DNA of 64,000 bases from SAR86 cluster bacterium SAR86B. Its GTDB lineage: Bacteria > Pseudomonadota > Gammaproteobacteria > Magnimaribacterales > D2472. Both the position numbers and the translations under genes were made by a program. The notes below the pieces were generated by a model. The model made no database searches. It was not told where the DNA came from and saw only the letters and a program-made list of their open reading frames with translations. The DNA lies in assembly GCA_905181955.1 (NCBI GenBank), contig CAJJAC010000009.1, forward strand, positions 183,684 to 247,683, in the 5' to 3' direction. This document shows, one piece after another, positions 26,538 to 36,122 of the stretch; the stretch's first letter is position 1, and each line of letters starts with the position of its first letter.

Positions 26538-28946
26538 ATGGCAATTATAAAAACAGATCATCCTATTATTCCTTTACGTGACCTAGTGGTCTTCCCTGGC
26601 GTTGTAACAACATTATTTGTTGGCAGAACTAAGTCTGTTGAAGCCCTTAATGCAGCCATGAGCTCAGATAAGAAGCTTGTATTAGTTGCTCAAATGGATG
26701 CATCTAAAGAAGATCCTTTATTTACAGATATGTATCACTATGGAACTATAAGCAATCTATTACAGCTAATTAAATTACCTGATGGAACTATGAAAGTTCT
26801 AGTTGAAGGTCTTAAAAGGTGCAAAATAGATAAGCTCATTGAAGAAGATACTTATACTAAAGCTAGAGTTTCTGAGATAGCTGATATTCCAGTTAAAGCC
26901 TCTGAATCAACAAGCCTTGTAAGATTTACAAAAGCAAAATTTGCTGATTATGTTTCTATAACAAAACGCATACCTCAAGAGATAGTTGCATCTATAGATG
27001 CTTTAGACGACTTGCCAAGATTAATCGATACTATTATTGGACATCTCCCTATTGAACTAAATAGAAAACAGGAAGTCTTAGAGCAAGCTGATATGCAAAA
27101 AAGAGCTGAGACACTTCTTACATTTATAGAATCTCAATTAGATGTTGTTGATGTTGAAAAAAAGATTCGTGATCGCGTAAAAAAACAGATGGAGAAATCT
27201 CAAAGAGAATATTATCTTAATGAACAAATTAAAGCTGCTCAAAAAGAACTTGGTGAGATTGATGGAGAGGGTGATGAATTTGAACAGCTAGAGAATAAAA
27301 TTGATTCATCAGGAATGCCTAAAGAGGCTCTTAAGAAAGCTAAAAGTGAATTATCTAAATTTAAATTAATGGGTCCAACTTCTGCTGAAGCATCTGTTAC
27401 TCGCTCATATCTAGATTATTTAATTGGGGTACCATGGAAAAAGAAAGGCAAGATTAAATCTGATCTAAAAGCTTCATTAGAAATTCTTGAAGATGATCAT
27501 TACGGCTTAGAAGAAGTTAAAGAAAGAATATTAGAATATCTAGCTGTCCAAAAAAGAGTAAAAAAATTAAAGGCACCTGTTCTGTGTTTAGTTGGCCCGC
27601 CTGGAGTTGGTAAAACATCATTAGGTGAATCTATCGCACGATCAACCAATAGAAAATTTATAAGAATGTCTCTTGGTGGTGTAAGAGATGAATCTGAAAT
27701 TAGAGGCCATAGAAGAACTTATATAGGATCTATGCCTGGAAAGATTATTCAAAATATTTCAAAAGCTGGTGTTAAAAATCCATTATTTCTTCTAGATGAA
27801 ATTGATAAAATGGGAATGGACCACAGGGGAGATCCAGCTTCAGCTTTACTAGAAGTTCTTGACCCAGAGCAGAATAATACTTTTAGTGATCATTACCTTG
27901 AAGTTGATTATGATTTATCTGAAGTTATGTTTGTCTGCACTGCAAATAGTTTAAATATACCAACTCCACTTTTAGATAGAATGGAGATTATTAGGATTCC
28001 TGGTTATATAGAAGATGAAAAATCAAAGATAGCAGAGAAATATCTTCTTCCTAAGCAAATGGAAAGAAATGGCTTAAAGGACAATGAGATATCTTTAGAT
28101 AATCAAATCTTTTTATCTTTAATTAGATATTATACAAGAGAAGCTGGCGTAAGAGGTCTTGAAAGACAACTTGCAAAGATATTACGTAAAGTTGTTAAAG
28201 AAAGGTTGATGGCACCTAAAAATGAAAAGAAACCAACCATCATCAATGATAAGAATTTAGAGAAGTACTCAGGTGTTAAGAAATTTAAGTTTGGAGTTGC
28301 CGATAAATCTAATGAAGTAGGCCAAGTTACCGGTTTAGCTTGGACCGAGGTTGGTGGTGAGTTATTGACTATAGAGACCTCTAATGTTCCAGGTAAAGGA
28401 AGAGTTATTAAGACTGGCTCACTAGGTGATGTAATGCAAGAATCTATTCAGGCAGCTCTTACGGTTGTTAGATCAAGATCTGATGCCTTAGGTATTAATA
28501 AAGAATTTTATGAAAAATATGATATTCATATTCATGTACCTGAAGGCGCTACTCCAAAAGATGGTCCTTCTGCAGGGGTAGGTATGTGTACTGCATTAAT
28601 TTCTGCCTTTACAGGAATTCCTGTTAGATCTGATACTGCAATGACAGGCGAGATTACATTAAGAGGACAAGTTCTAAAAATAGGAGGCCTTAAAGAGAAG
28701 CTTTTAGCAGCTAAGCGAGGCGGCATAAAGAGAGTTATTTTACCTAATGAAAATGCAGCTGATCTAACTGAGATCCCCGATCAAATTTTAGACTCATTAG
28801 AAATTATTACAGTTGATTGGATTGATGAAGTTATTTCAAATGCGCTGGAATCAGAGCCAATGCCATTAAAGAAATCTAGGAATTTATCAAAAAAAACAAC
28901 AGTAACAAAAGCAAAGCCAAAATCGGATATTAATCAAACTCACTAA
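26538..28946 (+). CDS. lon: ATP-dependent protease La (Lon)
   Basis: Cytosolic AAA+ protease degrading misfolded and regulatory proteins. It has 802 residues (E. coli 784). The N-terminal LON substrate domain starts HPIIPLRDLVVFPG. Walker A is GPPGVGKTS and Walker B is PLFLLDEIDKM. The protease domain has the Ser-Lys dyad S678 (TPKDGPSAG) and K721 (GGLKEKLLAAKRGG). A Lys-rich 25-residue C-terminal extension is unusual but of low complexity. Only 30 nt separate it from clpX, and these contain a possible heat-shock promoter. Confidence 0.98.
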   Translation: MAIIKTDHPIIPLRDLVVFPGVVTTLFVGRTKSVEALNAAMSSDKKLVLVAQMDASKEDPLFTDMYHYGTISNLLQLIKLPDGTMKVLVEGLKRCKIDKLIEEDTYTKARVSEIADIPVKASESTSLVRFTKAKFADYVSITKRIPQEIVASIDALDDLPRLIDTIIGHLPIELNRKQEVLEQADMQKRAETLLTFIESQLDVVDVEKKIRDRVKKQMEKSQREYYLNEQIKAAQKELGEIDGEGDEFEQLENKIDSSGMPKEALKKAKSELSKFKLMGPTSAEASVTRSYLDYLIGVPWKKKGKIKSDLKASLEILEDDHYGLEEVKERILEYLAVQKRVKKLKAPVLCLVGPPGVGKTSLGESIARSTNRKFIRMSLGGVRDESEIRGHRRTYIGSMPGKIIQNISKAGVKNPLFLLDEIDKMGMDHRGDPASALLEVLDPEQNNTFSDHYLEVDYDLSEVMFVCTANSLNIPTPLLDRMEIIRIPGYIEDEKSKIAEKYLLPKQMERNGLKDNEISLDNQIFLSLIRYYTREAGVRGLERQLAKILRKVVKERLMAPKNEKKPTIINDKNLEKYSGVKKFKFGVADKSNEVGQVTGLAWTEVGGELLTIETSNVPGKGRVIKTGSLGDVMQESIQAALTVVRSRSDALGINKEFYEKYDIHIHVPEGATPKDGPSAGVGMCTALISAFTGIPVRSDTAMTGEITLRGQVLKIGGLKEKLLAAKRGGIKRVILPNENAADLTEIPDQILDSLEIITVDWIDEVISNALESEPMPLKKSRNLSKKTTVTKAKPKSDINQTH

Positions 28947-29026
28947 AAAGCCTTTATTTACTTGACTTTTCGACCTAATTAGCTTTTCATAGGTTGTGAT
29001 TATTTAATTTTAAAGAGGAGTTTTAC

Positions 29027-29305
29027 ATGAATAAATCAGATTTAGTTGATGCGGTTGCAAATGATGGTGATATGACAAAAGCTTCAGCTGCTAGAGCAGT
29101 TGATTCAGTTCTGGCTAATGTAGGTGATGCACTAGGAACCGGTGATAGCGTTTCACTTGTTGGATTCGGTACATTCTCAGTCAGACATAGAGCTGCAAGA
29201 GAAGGAAGAAACCCACAAACTGGAGCTTCAATGCATATTGCTGCTTCTAAAGTACCAGGTTTTAAAGCTGGTAAGGGTTTAAAAGATAAGGTTAAAAATA
29301 GCTAA
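29027..29305 (+). CDS. hupB: DNA-binding protein HU
   Basis: A 92-residue nucleoid protein of the HU/IHF family. It has MNKSDLVDAVAND at the N-terminus, the hinge VSLVGFGTFSVRHRAAREGRNPQTG with the conserved intercalating RNPQTG Pro, and the C-terminal VPGFKAGKGLKD. The lon-hupB position identifies it as the HU-beta ortholog. A strong GAGGAG ribosome-binding site is present, and a strong terminator follows at once (29321-29347). The 80-bp upstream gap has TTGACT at 28962-28967, but no -10 I would defend. Confidence 0.97.
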   Translation: MNKSDLVDAVANDGDMTKASAARAVDSVLANVGDALGTGDSVSLVGFGTFSVRHRAAREGRNPQTGASMHIAASKVPGFKAGKGLKDKVKNS

Positions 29306-29320
29306 TCTTTAGAATTTTTA

Positions 29321-29347
29321 AAAGGGTGCAATAGCACCCTTTTTTTT
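29321..29347 (+). terminator. intrinsic terminator after hupB
   Basis: AAAGGGTGC, loop AATA, GCACCCTTT, followed by an unbroken T run (29340-29347). It has a 9-bp stem with a G+C-rich core and is a textbook Rho-independent terminator. It separates the proteolysis/HU block from ppiD. Confidence 0.93.
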
Positions 29348-29371
29348 ATTATTTATTTATAGGAATTAATT

Positions 29372-31219
29372 ATGTTGGAATCACTTAGATCTTTTTTATC
29401 AGGCAAGACTCTGCTTATCTTTGTAACTGTTATGGCTATTCCATTTATTTTTTTTGGATCAAGCGCAGCAGGAACTATTTTTACCTCCTACGGGAAAGTT
29501 AATGGACTAGAGGTCACGCAAGCTGATTTAAATTCTGCTAACAGCACAATTAATCAAAGATTAGTAGATGCTTATGGTGAAGAATTTTCATCAGATTTAA
29601 TGCCTGAAGACATTTTGCTAGAAATGGTTAAAGAAGAAATTATTTCTCAAAAAACACTTTTATCTCAAACAAGAGATATGGGTATTGTTGTTTCTGAAGA
29701 TGATGCAAAAGAAGGAATCATGATGAGCCCAAATTTTCAATCAGATGCTCAATTTGATGAAATTGCATTTGAGACAGCAATTAGAACCCAAGGCTATACA
29801 CCCAATGATTACATCTCAATGGTTAGGGAGGGCATGGCCAAAAATTATTTAATAGATGCTATAGCCTCATCCTTTTTCACTTTAGATAGTGAAATTTTAG
29901 ATATTGCTAAATTGATTGAACAAGAAAGAGATATTAGTTTTACAAAAATAGATTTCAATTCTCTTAAAAGTTCAATTCAGGCAGATCTCGTTGAAGCCCA
30001 AGCTTATTATGATAATAACTCTATTGAATTTTATTCTAATGAAGCAAGAAGTATGAATTATGTAGTTCTAATGAACGATAGCTACAAATCTCTTGTTGAT
30101 GTCCCTGAAAACTATGTTGAAGAAGCTTATGCTGATTATCTTCAAAGAGTTGAGATGAGAGCAGAAAAGAGAGCTTCTCATATCATGGTTGATTTAATTA
30201 ATTATGCTTCTAAAGCAGATGCTCTAAAAACAATCACTTTAGCTCAAAATGAACTTAATTCAGGAAAAGAATTTAACGAAGTTGTTTTAGGTTTTAGTGA
30301 GGATATTATTTCAAAAGAACAAGAGGGAGATATTGGATACTCCTCTGGTGATGTATTTCCAAATGAATTTGAAAGTGCTTTATCCAAAATGTCTCAAGGC
30401 GAAGTTAGCGATATTATTTTTTCAGATGCTACAAACTCTTTTCATATACTTAAGTTAACTGAAATTAATAAAGAAGAACCTAATTCTTTTGATGATATGA
30501 AAGATAATCTTTTAGAAGAGCTTATTAATGCAGAGTCATTGGCATTAATGGATGAGGATAGGGATGTTATAGATAACGCAATTTTAGATAACTTATCATT
30601 GGACGAGGTTGCCTCATCTTTAGGACTAGAAATAAAGACTGCTAATGACTTAACTATTCAAAACTTTAATTTTGAAATACAAAATTCACAAATTGTTCAA
30701 ACATTATTCTCAATTCCAAGGGGATTTAATTCAGCTGAAGTTATAGAATTAGATGATGGAATGCTTGTTATGGGCTTAAGCTCAATAAAAGATTCTGAAC
30801 TTATGCCGTTTGATTCAGTTGTTGAAAGAGCCTTTGACTCAGTAAAAGATGAGAAAGCTTTAGCTTTAAGTCTATCAGTTCAGGAGTCGCTCAAGGTGGA
30901 CGAGTCTTTTGATACATCAGCTATATATTTATCTAAAGATACCTTTGTTGGAGTAAAAAGATTTTCTTCACTACTACCTGCAGAAGTTCTTAAAAAAGCA
31001 TTTACGTCTCCGATGACTAAAGAATTTCAAGTTTCTGCTAGTAATGGCGATTCTTATCTTATGACTATAAATTCTATAAAAAGCCCTGATGATGAATTTC
31101 TTGAATCAATGGTGGAAGAATATAAAGAGTTCAGTAAAGGTCAGGTTAGCAATAAGATGGCTACTCTTGTTTTTGATGAGCTAAGAAATAGTGCTAAAGT
31201 AAATCTACAGAACTTATAA
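29372..31219 (+). CDS. ppiD: Periplasmic folding chaperone PpiD
   Basis: Inner-membrane anchored SurA-like chaperone at the Sec translocon exit. It has 615 residues (E. coli 623). A single N-terminal anchor (TLLIFVTVMAIPFIFFG) is followed by a SurA-N-like domain (VNGLEVTQADLNSAN..., EMVKEEIISQ), a PpiC parvulin domain (RASHIMVDL ... VLGFSEDIISKEQEGDIGYSSG, about residues 267-370) and a second helical SurA-like half. Position after hupB matches other gammaproteobacteria. AGGAA lies before the ATG. Confidence 0.92.
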   Translation: MLESLRSFLSGKTLLIFVTVMAIPFIFFGSSAAGTIFTSYGKVNGLEVTQADLNSANSTINQRLVDAYGEEFSSDLMPEDILLEMVKEEIISQKTLLSQTRDMGIVVSEDDAKEGIMMSPNFQSDAQFDEIAFETAIRTQGYTPNDYISMVREGMAKNYLIDAIASSFFTLDSEILDIAKLIEQERDISFTKIDFNSLKSSIQADLVEAQAYYDNNSIEFYSNEARSMNYVVLMNDSYKSLVDVPENYVEEAYADYLQRVEMRAEKRASHIMVDLINYASKADALKTITLAQNELNSGKEFNEVVLGFSEDIISKEQEGDIGYSSGDVFPNEFESALSKMSQGEVSDIIFSDATNSFHILKLTEINKEEPNSFDDMKDNLLEELINAESLALMDEDRDVIDNAILDNLSLDEVASSLGLEIKTANDLTIQNFNFEIQNSQIVQTLFSIPRGFNSAEVIELDDGMLVMGLSSIKDSELMPFDSVVERAFDSVKDEKALALSLSVQESLKVDESFDTSAIYLSKDTFVGVKRFSSLLPAEVLKKAFTSPMTKEFQVSASNGDSYLMTINSIKSPDDEFLESMVEEYKEFSKGQVSNKMATLVFDELRNSAKVNLQNL

Positions 31220-31240
31220 TCATAAAAGGAAGTTAATCCA

Positions 31241-32851
31241 ATGAATAAATATCATTTCAGTGTATTGCTATTGGCCGCATTTATCACGTCTTGTGGTGAA
31301 AATATTTCACCAGTTGATTCTGGATTAGAGCAGCAGATCTTTCATTATGGTAATGGTTCAGAACCACAAGGCCTTGACCCTCACATAGTTACAGGTGTTC
31401 CTGAGCATCATATTCTAATAGCTTTATGCGAAGGTCTTACCTCATCAAATCCTAAGGGTGGCGAGCCTCTACCAGGAATGGCTGAGTCTTGGACTTTGAG
31501 TGATGATGGAAAAGTTTATACCTTCAGGATTAATAAGAATGCAAAGTGGTCAAATGGAGATTCGGTTACTGCGGAGGATTTTGTATGGTCATGGAAGAGA
31601 GTATTAACTCCAAGCCTTGGATCTCAATACACAGACATGCTCTACTATGTTGAAGGTGCTAAAGATTACTATGACGGGAAAACTGATGACTTTAGTACAG
31701 TTGGTGCTAAAGCAATAGATGAACTTACATTTGAAGTAATTCTAGAAAATCCTACCCCTTTCTTTTTAGGACTCTTAAGCCATTATTCAACATGGCCTGT
31801 TCATAAAGAAACTGTTTTAAAGCATGGAAAGATTGATGACAGGAATGGCCAATGGACTAGACCTGGTAATTTTGTCTGTAACGGACCAATGCAGCTTAAA
31901 TCATGGAAATTAAATAATAAAATTGTAGTCGAAAAAAATCCATTTTACTGGGATGCAGAGACTGTCACATTAAATGAAATGCATTTTTATCCAATCAGCA
32001 ATATTATGACTGAAGATAGAATGTTTAGAGCAGGCCAGCTTCATAATACTTATACTGTTCCAGCTCAAAAATGCCCAGTTTATATAGAACGAGGAGACTC
32101 TACTTTGCATATCGATCCTTATATGGGAACTTATTTTTATAGAACAAATACACTTCATCCAGTTTTAAAAGATGTAAAGATTAGAAAAGCTCTAGCTTAT
32201 TCAATAAACCGACAGCAAATTGTTGAGAAGGTAAGTCAATGTGGTCAAGCTGCTGCATACTCTTTCACACCTCCAGGCGCTTCTGGTTATGAGCCTCAAA
32301 CCAACATGCCTTATGACCTAGATTTAGCTAGACAACTTCTAGCAGAAGCTGGCTATCCTAATGGCGAAGGCTTTCCTGTATTAGAGATACTTTTTAATAC
32401 TAATGAAGATCATCGAAAGATTGCATTAGCAGTTCAGCAAATGTGGCAAGCCAATCTTGGAATCTCAGTTGAATTAGTTAATCAGGATTGGAAAGTCTAT
32501 TTATCAAGAGAAAGAAGTGGAGATTTTCAAATCTCCAGAGCTGGATGGATTGGTGATTATGAGGACCCAAATACTTTTCTTGATACTTTGATGCCTGGAA
32601 GAGGAAATAATAAAACAGGATGGGATAACAAGAGGTATGAAGATCTCGTGAATGCTGCTAACCAGACTCAAGATGAAGAAGAGAGATTCGAGCTTTTAAG
32701 ACAAGCAGAAACAATTCTTATCGATGAAATGCCTATAATTCCAATTTATACCTATGTTAGGCAGTATCAATTATCTGATGATGTCAAAGGCTGGTATCCA
32801 AATTATCTAGACCATCATCATCCTAAATATATTTCATTAGAAAGAGACTAG
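31241..32851 (+). CDS. oligopeptide ABC transporter substrate-binding lipoprotein (OppA-like)
   Basis: Family 5 extracellular solute-binding protein, 536 residues, with a lipoprotein signal (lipobox ITSC, C18). Typical features are SEPQGLDPHIVTGVPEHH near the mature start, YTFRINKNAKWSNGDSVTAEDFVWSWKR, and VRIRKALAYSINR-like KDVKIRKALAYSINRQQIV. The C-terminal WIGDYEDPNTFLDTL is characteristic of OppA/MppA-type peptide binders. oppB and oppC homologs follow after 6 and 2 nt. Peptide size range cannot be read from sequence. Confidence 0.9.
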   Translation: MNKYHFSVLLLAAFITSCGENISPVDSGLEQQIFHYGNGSEPQGLDPHIVTGVPEHHILIALCEGLTSSNPKGGEPLPGMAESWTLSDDGKVYTFRINKNAKWSNGDSVTAEDFVWSWKRVLTPSLGSQYTDMLYYVEGAKDYYDGKTDDFSTVGAKAIDELTFEVILENPTPFFLGLLSHYSTWPVHKETVLKHGKIDDRNGQWTRPGNFVCNGPMQLKSWKLNNKIVVEKNPFYWDAETVTLNEMHFYPISNIMTEDRMFRAGQLHNTYTVPAQKCPVYIERGDSTLHIDPYMGTYFYRTNTLHPVLKDVKIRKALAYSINRQQIVEKVSQCGQAAAYSFTPPGASGYEPQTNMPYDLDLARQLLAEAGYPNGEGFPVLEILFNTNEDHRKIALAVQQMWQANLGISVELVNQDWKVYLSRERSGDFQISRAGWIGDYEDPNTFLDTLMPGRGNNKTGWDNKRYEDLVNAANQTQDEEERFELLRQAETILIDEMPIIPIYTYVRQYQLSDDVKGWYPNYLDHHHPKYISLERD

Positions 32852-32857
32852 TTTTAT

Positions 32858-33775
32858 ATGCTACTTATATTTCTTAAGAGGCTCTTAGCAGCAATACCTG
32901 TTTTAATAATTGTTGCTAGTTTAACTTTCTTTTTTGTCAGACTTGCCCCAGGCGGTCCCTTTGATTCAGATAGAGCTGTCTCTGCAGAAGTATTAATTAA
33001 CTTGCAAGAGGCCTATAACTTAAATGCTCCGCTTTCAGAGCAGTATTTTGATTATATGGGTGGAGTGCTTGTTGGTGATTTTGGTCCATCATTTAGATAT
33101 CCTGGAAGAGGTGTATCTGAGATGATATTTACTGGCTTACCAATAACTCTTGAATTAGCGCTTTATGCAATACTGATTGCTGTATTTGTTGGAGTCCTGG
33201 CTGGAGTCCTGGCTGCATTAAAAAGAAATACTTATCTTGATTTTATTCCAATGGCGATAGCCATGATTGGTATTTGTGTCCCAACTTTTTTAATGGGCCC
33301 TTTATTAGTTTTAATTTTTGGTATTAATTTAGAGCTACTCCCGGTTTCGGGTTGGGGAAATTTGGCTGGGGACAAGATACTTCCATCCATAACCCTAGGA
33401 TTTGCATATGCTGCCTATATTGCAAGACTAAGCAGAGGAGGTATGTTGGAGATACTCAGTCAAGATTTTATAAGAACTGCAAGAGCAAAAGGTTTATCTG
33501 AAAGAGTGGTTGTAACAAAACATGCTATGCAAGGCGGACTTATTCCAGTTGTATCTTTTCTTGGCCCAGCAGTCGCTGGATTATTAGCAGGATCCTTTGT
33601 TGTCGAAACAATTTTTCAAATACCAGGCTTAGGTAGGTTTTATGTAGAGGCTGCTTTCAATAGAGACTATACGATGATTCTTGGGACCACTATCTTCTTT
33701 TCTTCAATGATTGTATTTTTCAATCTACTATCTGATATGGCTGTATTAATGCTAAACCCAAGAGCAAGAGATTAA
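32858..33775 (+). CDS. peptide ABC transporter permease (OppB-like)
   Basis: A 305-residue permease with six hydrophobic segments. The N-terminus FLKRLLAAIPVLIIVASLTFFFVRLAPGGPFD is diagnostic of DppB/OppB. The EAA-type cytoplasmic loop contacting the ATPase is FIRTARAKGLSERVVVTKHAM, and the C-terminal segment FVVETIFQIPGLGRFYVEAA is also typical. It lies between the binding protein and OppC genes. No ATPase gene is adjacent. Confidence 0.93.
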   Translation: MLLIFLKRLLAAIPVLIIVASLTFFFVRLAPGGPFDSDRAVSAEVLINLQEAYNLNAPLSEQYFDYMGGVLVGDFGPSFRYPGRGVSEMIFTGLPITLELALYAILIAVFVGVLAGVLAALKRNTYLDFIPMAIAMIGICVPTFLMGPLLVLIFGINLELLPVSGWGNLAGDKILPSITLGFAYAAYIARLSRGGMLEILSQDFIRTARAKGLSERVVVTKHAMQGGLIPVVSFLGPAVAGLLAGSFVVETIFQIPGLGRFYVEAAFNRDYTMILGTTIFFSSMIVFFNLLSDMAVLMLNPRARD

Positions 33776-33777
33776 TT

Positions 33778-34632
33778 GTGAATAATAACTCAAGCTTATG
33801 GAGCGATGCTTATAGAAGACTAATTCAAAATAAAGCTGCAATGATAGGTGGCATAATTCTGATTTTTCTTATTCTTTGTGCGTTATTTGCTCCTTTAATT
33901 GCACCGTACTCATACTCATATCAAGATTTAGATTTAGGAGCATCAAAGCCTTCCTGGGAACATCTTCTAGGAACAGATGTAATGGGTCGAGATCTATTAA
34001 GTAGAATTCTATATGGAGCTAGAATCTCTCTAATGGTTGGTTTTGTAGCAACTAGTGTCGCACTAGTTATTGGAGTTTCATGGGGCATTGTTGCAGGGTA
34101 CTTAGGTGGCCGAGTTGATTCTGTGATGATGAGGATCGTAGATGTTTTATATGGGCTACCTTTTATAATTTTTATTATTCTTTTAATGGTAATTTTTGGA
34201 AGAAATCTTTGGTTACTATTTGGAGCTATTGGAGCTGTTGAGTGGCTTACTATGGCCAGAATTGTAAGAGGCCAAGTTATTGGATTAAAAAATCAAGAAT
34301 TTGTATTAGCCGCTCAAGCAATGGGCGTCAGTAATATGTCTATGTTTAGAAAACATTTATTTCCAAATATATTAGGGCCTATAGCTGTCTATGCAACATT
34401 AACAATTCCTCAGGTTATGTTACTTGAGAGTTTTTTAAGTTTCCTTGGTCTTGGTATTCAGCCGCCAATGAGCAGCTGGGGAACATTGATTAAGGATGGC
34501 GTTGAGTCTATGGAAGAATATTCCTGGCTTTTAATATACCCAGGATTAACATTTACAATTACACTTTTTGCTCTTAACTTCTTTGGTGATGGACTCAGAG
34601 ATGCTTTAGACCCAAAAACCTCTGCAGATTAA
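33778..34632 (+). CDS. peptide ABC transporter permease (OppC-like)
   Basis: A 284-residue permease with the N-terminal OppC segment (LWSDAYRRLIQNKAAMIGGIILIFL), HLLGTDVMGRDLLSRILYGARISL and the EAA loop FVLAAQAMGVSNMSMFRKHLFPN. It starts at a GTG 2 nt after oppB. oppD/oppF-type ATPases, which normally follow, are missing: the next gene (mltD) is on the other strand and overlaps this one by 4 bp. The importer must borrow ATPases encoded elsewhere. Confidence 0.93.
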   Translation: MNNNSSLWSDAYRRLIQNKAAMIGGIILIFLILCALFAPLIAPYSYSYQDLDLGASKPSWEHLLGTDVMGRDLLSRILYGARISLMVGFVATSVALVIGVSWGIVAGYLGGRVDSVMMRIVDVLYGLPFIIFIILLMVIFGRNLWLLFGAIGAVEWLTMARIVRGQVIGLKNQEFVLAAQAMGVSNMSMFRKHLFPNILGPIAVYATLTIPQVMLLESFLSFLGLGIQPPMSSWGTLIKDGVESMEEYSWLLIYPGLTFTITLFALNFFGDGLRDALDPKTSAD

Positions 34633-36122
34633 AAAGCGCTAATTATAATTTTAATTATTTGACCAGGCATGATAGCTGCATCACCAAGGTTATTAATTTT
34701 CTTTATATCTTTCGCCTCTACTCCAAATAAGTCAGCAATCCGATATAAATTATCACCCTGCTTAACTGAATAGAGTATTGTTCTCTTCTTGGAATCAATG
34801 GTTCTATGGATATTTTTATTGCCTATATTTAATTGCTGGCCAATCCTAAGAACACTATCCGTTTCAATGCTATTATTTCTTGCAATCTCTCTTGGTGATA
34901 GATTATATCTAGATGCAATTCTCCAAAGCGAATCACCCTCAGAAACAACATGCACTTCAAATGGTATAAAATTATTTGAATCAGATTGACTCAGTGGAAT
35001 TAAAATAGTTTCATTAATAGACAAAAGATCTTTTTCTAAAAAGTTAATCTTTTTAATAATTTCAACTCTCGTATCATATTTTCTTGCTAGATCCCACAAA
35101 CTATCTCCAGACTTAATTTTATGTGTGATCCAATTAATTTTATTTTCTTTTAAAAAGATATCTTTATCATTATTAATTAAATTAGCTTTATCTAGCGGTA
35201 TATAAAAAATACTTTTTTCACCAGGAGCTGAAGCCCACTTTGTATATCCAGCATTTAATTTATAAACAAATTCCGGTTTAAGGCCAACAAAATCACTAAA
35301 AGCTAAAATTTCTACCTGACCATTTATTTCTACTCTTTCAACAAGTTCTGTATAAGGTATGTCGGGTAAAACCACATCATATTTTTCTGGGTTGCTAATA
35401 ATTTCATAGATAGCTACAAATTTTGGAATATAACTTTTTGCTTGAGAGGGGAGTCTGAGATTTGCAAAAGATGAATCTTTATTAAGTTTAATATTTCTTT
35501 TAATCCTTGACTCTACCAGGGTAGGCCCAGCATTGTATGAAGCTAGAGAATGAAATAAATCGTTATCAAATCTCTCAAATAAGTAATCAAAGTATTCCAC
35601 TGCAGCATCAGTTGACAGAAATGGATCATGACGATCTTCTTGCCACCAGCTTTTATCGAGATCATACAGTCTTCCTGTACTTGGCATAAACTGCCATAGA
35701 CCGACAGCGCCAGAAGGTGATATAGAAAAAGGATCATAATTACTTTCAATGAATGGCACTAAAGCTAACTCAACAGGAAGCTCAGCCTCATTAAGCTTTT
35801 GTATGACATAAAACATATAAAAAGTAGAATTTTCTAAGAATCTATTAAAAAGCTTTTTATCTCTTAGGTGGTTATTAATATACCTTTGAGTAGTTTTATC
35901 AATAGTGTAATTTTCAAGTTGAGAATTTTGTTGAATATATTCCCATACTGTAATGGGCAGCTCTTCAATAACTACCTCATCAATGGGAGTTATTATTTCA
36001 ATTGGAGTAATTTCTTTGATTGCTTGAGGTATTAGTTTTTGCTGAAACAAAGCCTCTGTCTGCTGACAGCCTGAGGCAAGAATTGCTAAAAGTGCAATAA
36101 ATACTATGTGTTGTCTTTCCAT
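34629..36122 (-). CDS. mltD: Membrane-bound lytic murein transglycosylase D
   Basis: A 497-residue lipoprotein (lipobox ASGC, C19) that cleaves peptidoglycan glycan strands to 1,6-anhydro ends. The SLT family 1 catalytic domain has the Glu in ALVPFIESNYDP (E126), then SGAVGLWQFMPSTGR and LASYNAGPT. Three LysM repeats follow (about residues 338-380, 397-440 and 452-495), each with a GDSLW/GDNLY core. It overlaps gloB by 19 bp, an association common in proteobacteria, and converges on oppC. Confidence 0.94.
   Translation of the reverse strand: MERQHIVFIALLAILASGCQQTEALFQQKLIPQAIKEITPIEIITPIDEVVIEELPITVWEYIQQNSQLENYTIDKTTQRYINNHLRDKKLFNRFLENSTFYMFYVIQKLNEAELPVELALVPFIESNYDPFSISPSGAVGLWQFMPSTGRLYDLDKSWWQEDRHDPFLSTDAAVEYFDYLFERFDNDLFHSLASYNAGPTLVESRIKRNIKLNKDSSFANLRLPSQAKSYIPKFVAIYEIISNPEKYDVVLPDIPYTELVERVEINGQVEILAFSDFVGLKPEFVYKLNAGYTKWASAPGEKSIFYIPLDKANLINNDKDIFLKENKINWITHKIKSGDSLWDLARKYDTRVEIIKKINFLEKDLLSINETILIPLSQSDSNNFIPFEVHVVSEGDSLWRIASRYNLSPREIARNNSIETDSVLRIGQQLNIGNKNIHRTIDSKKRTILYSVKQGDNLYRIADLFGVEAKDIKKINNLGDAAIMPGQIIKIIISAF

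Noticed and set aside
28962..28991. TTGACT upstream of hupB as a promoter
   Set aside because: No -10 better than TTTCAT or TTCATA at 17-18 bp, so not listed as a feature.
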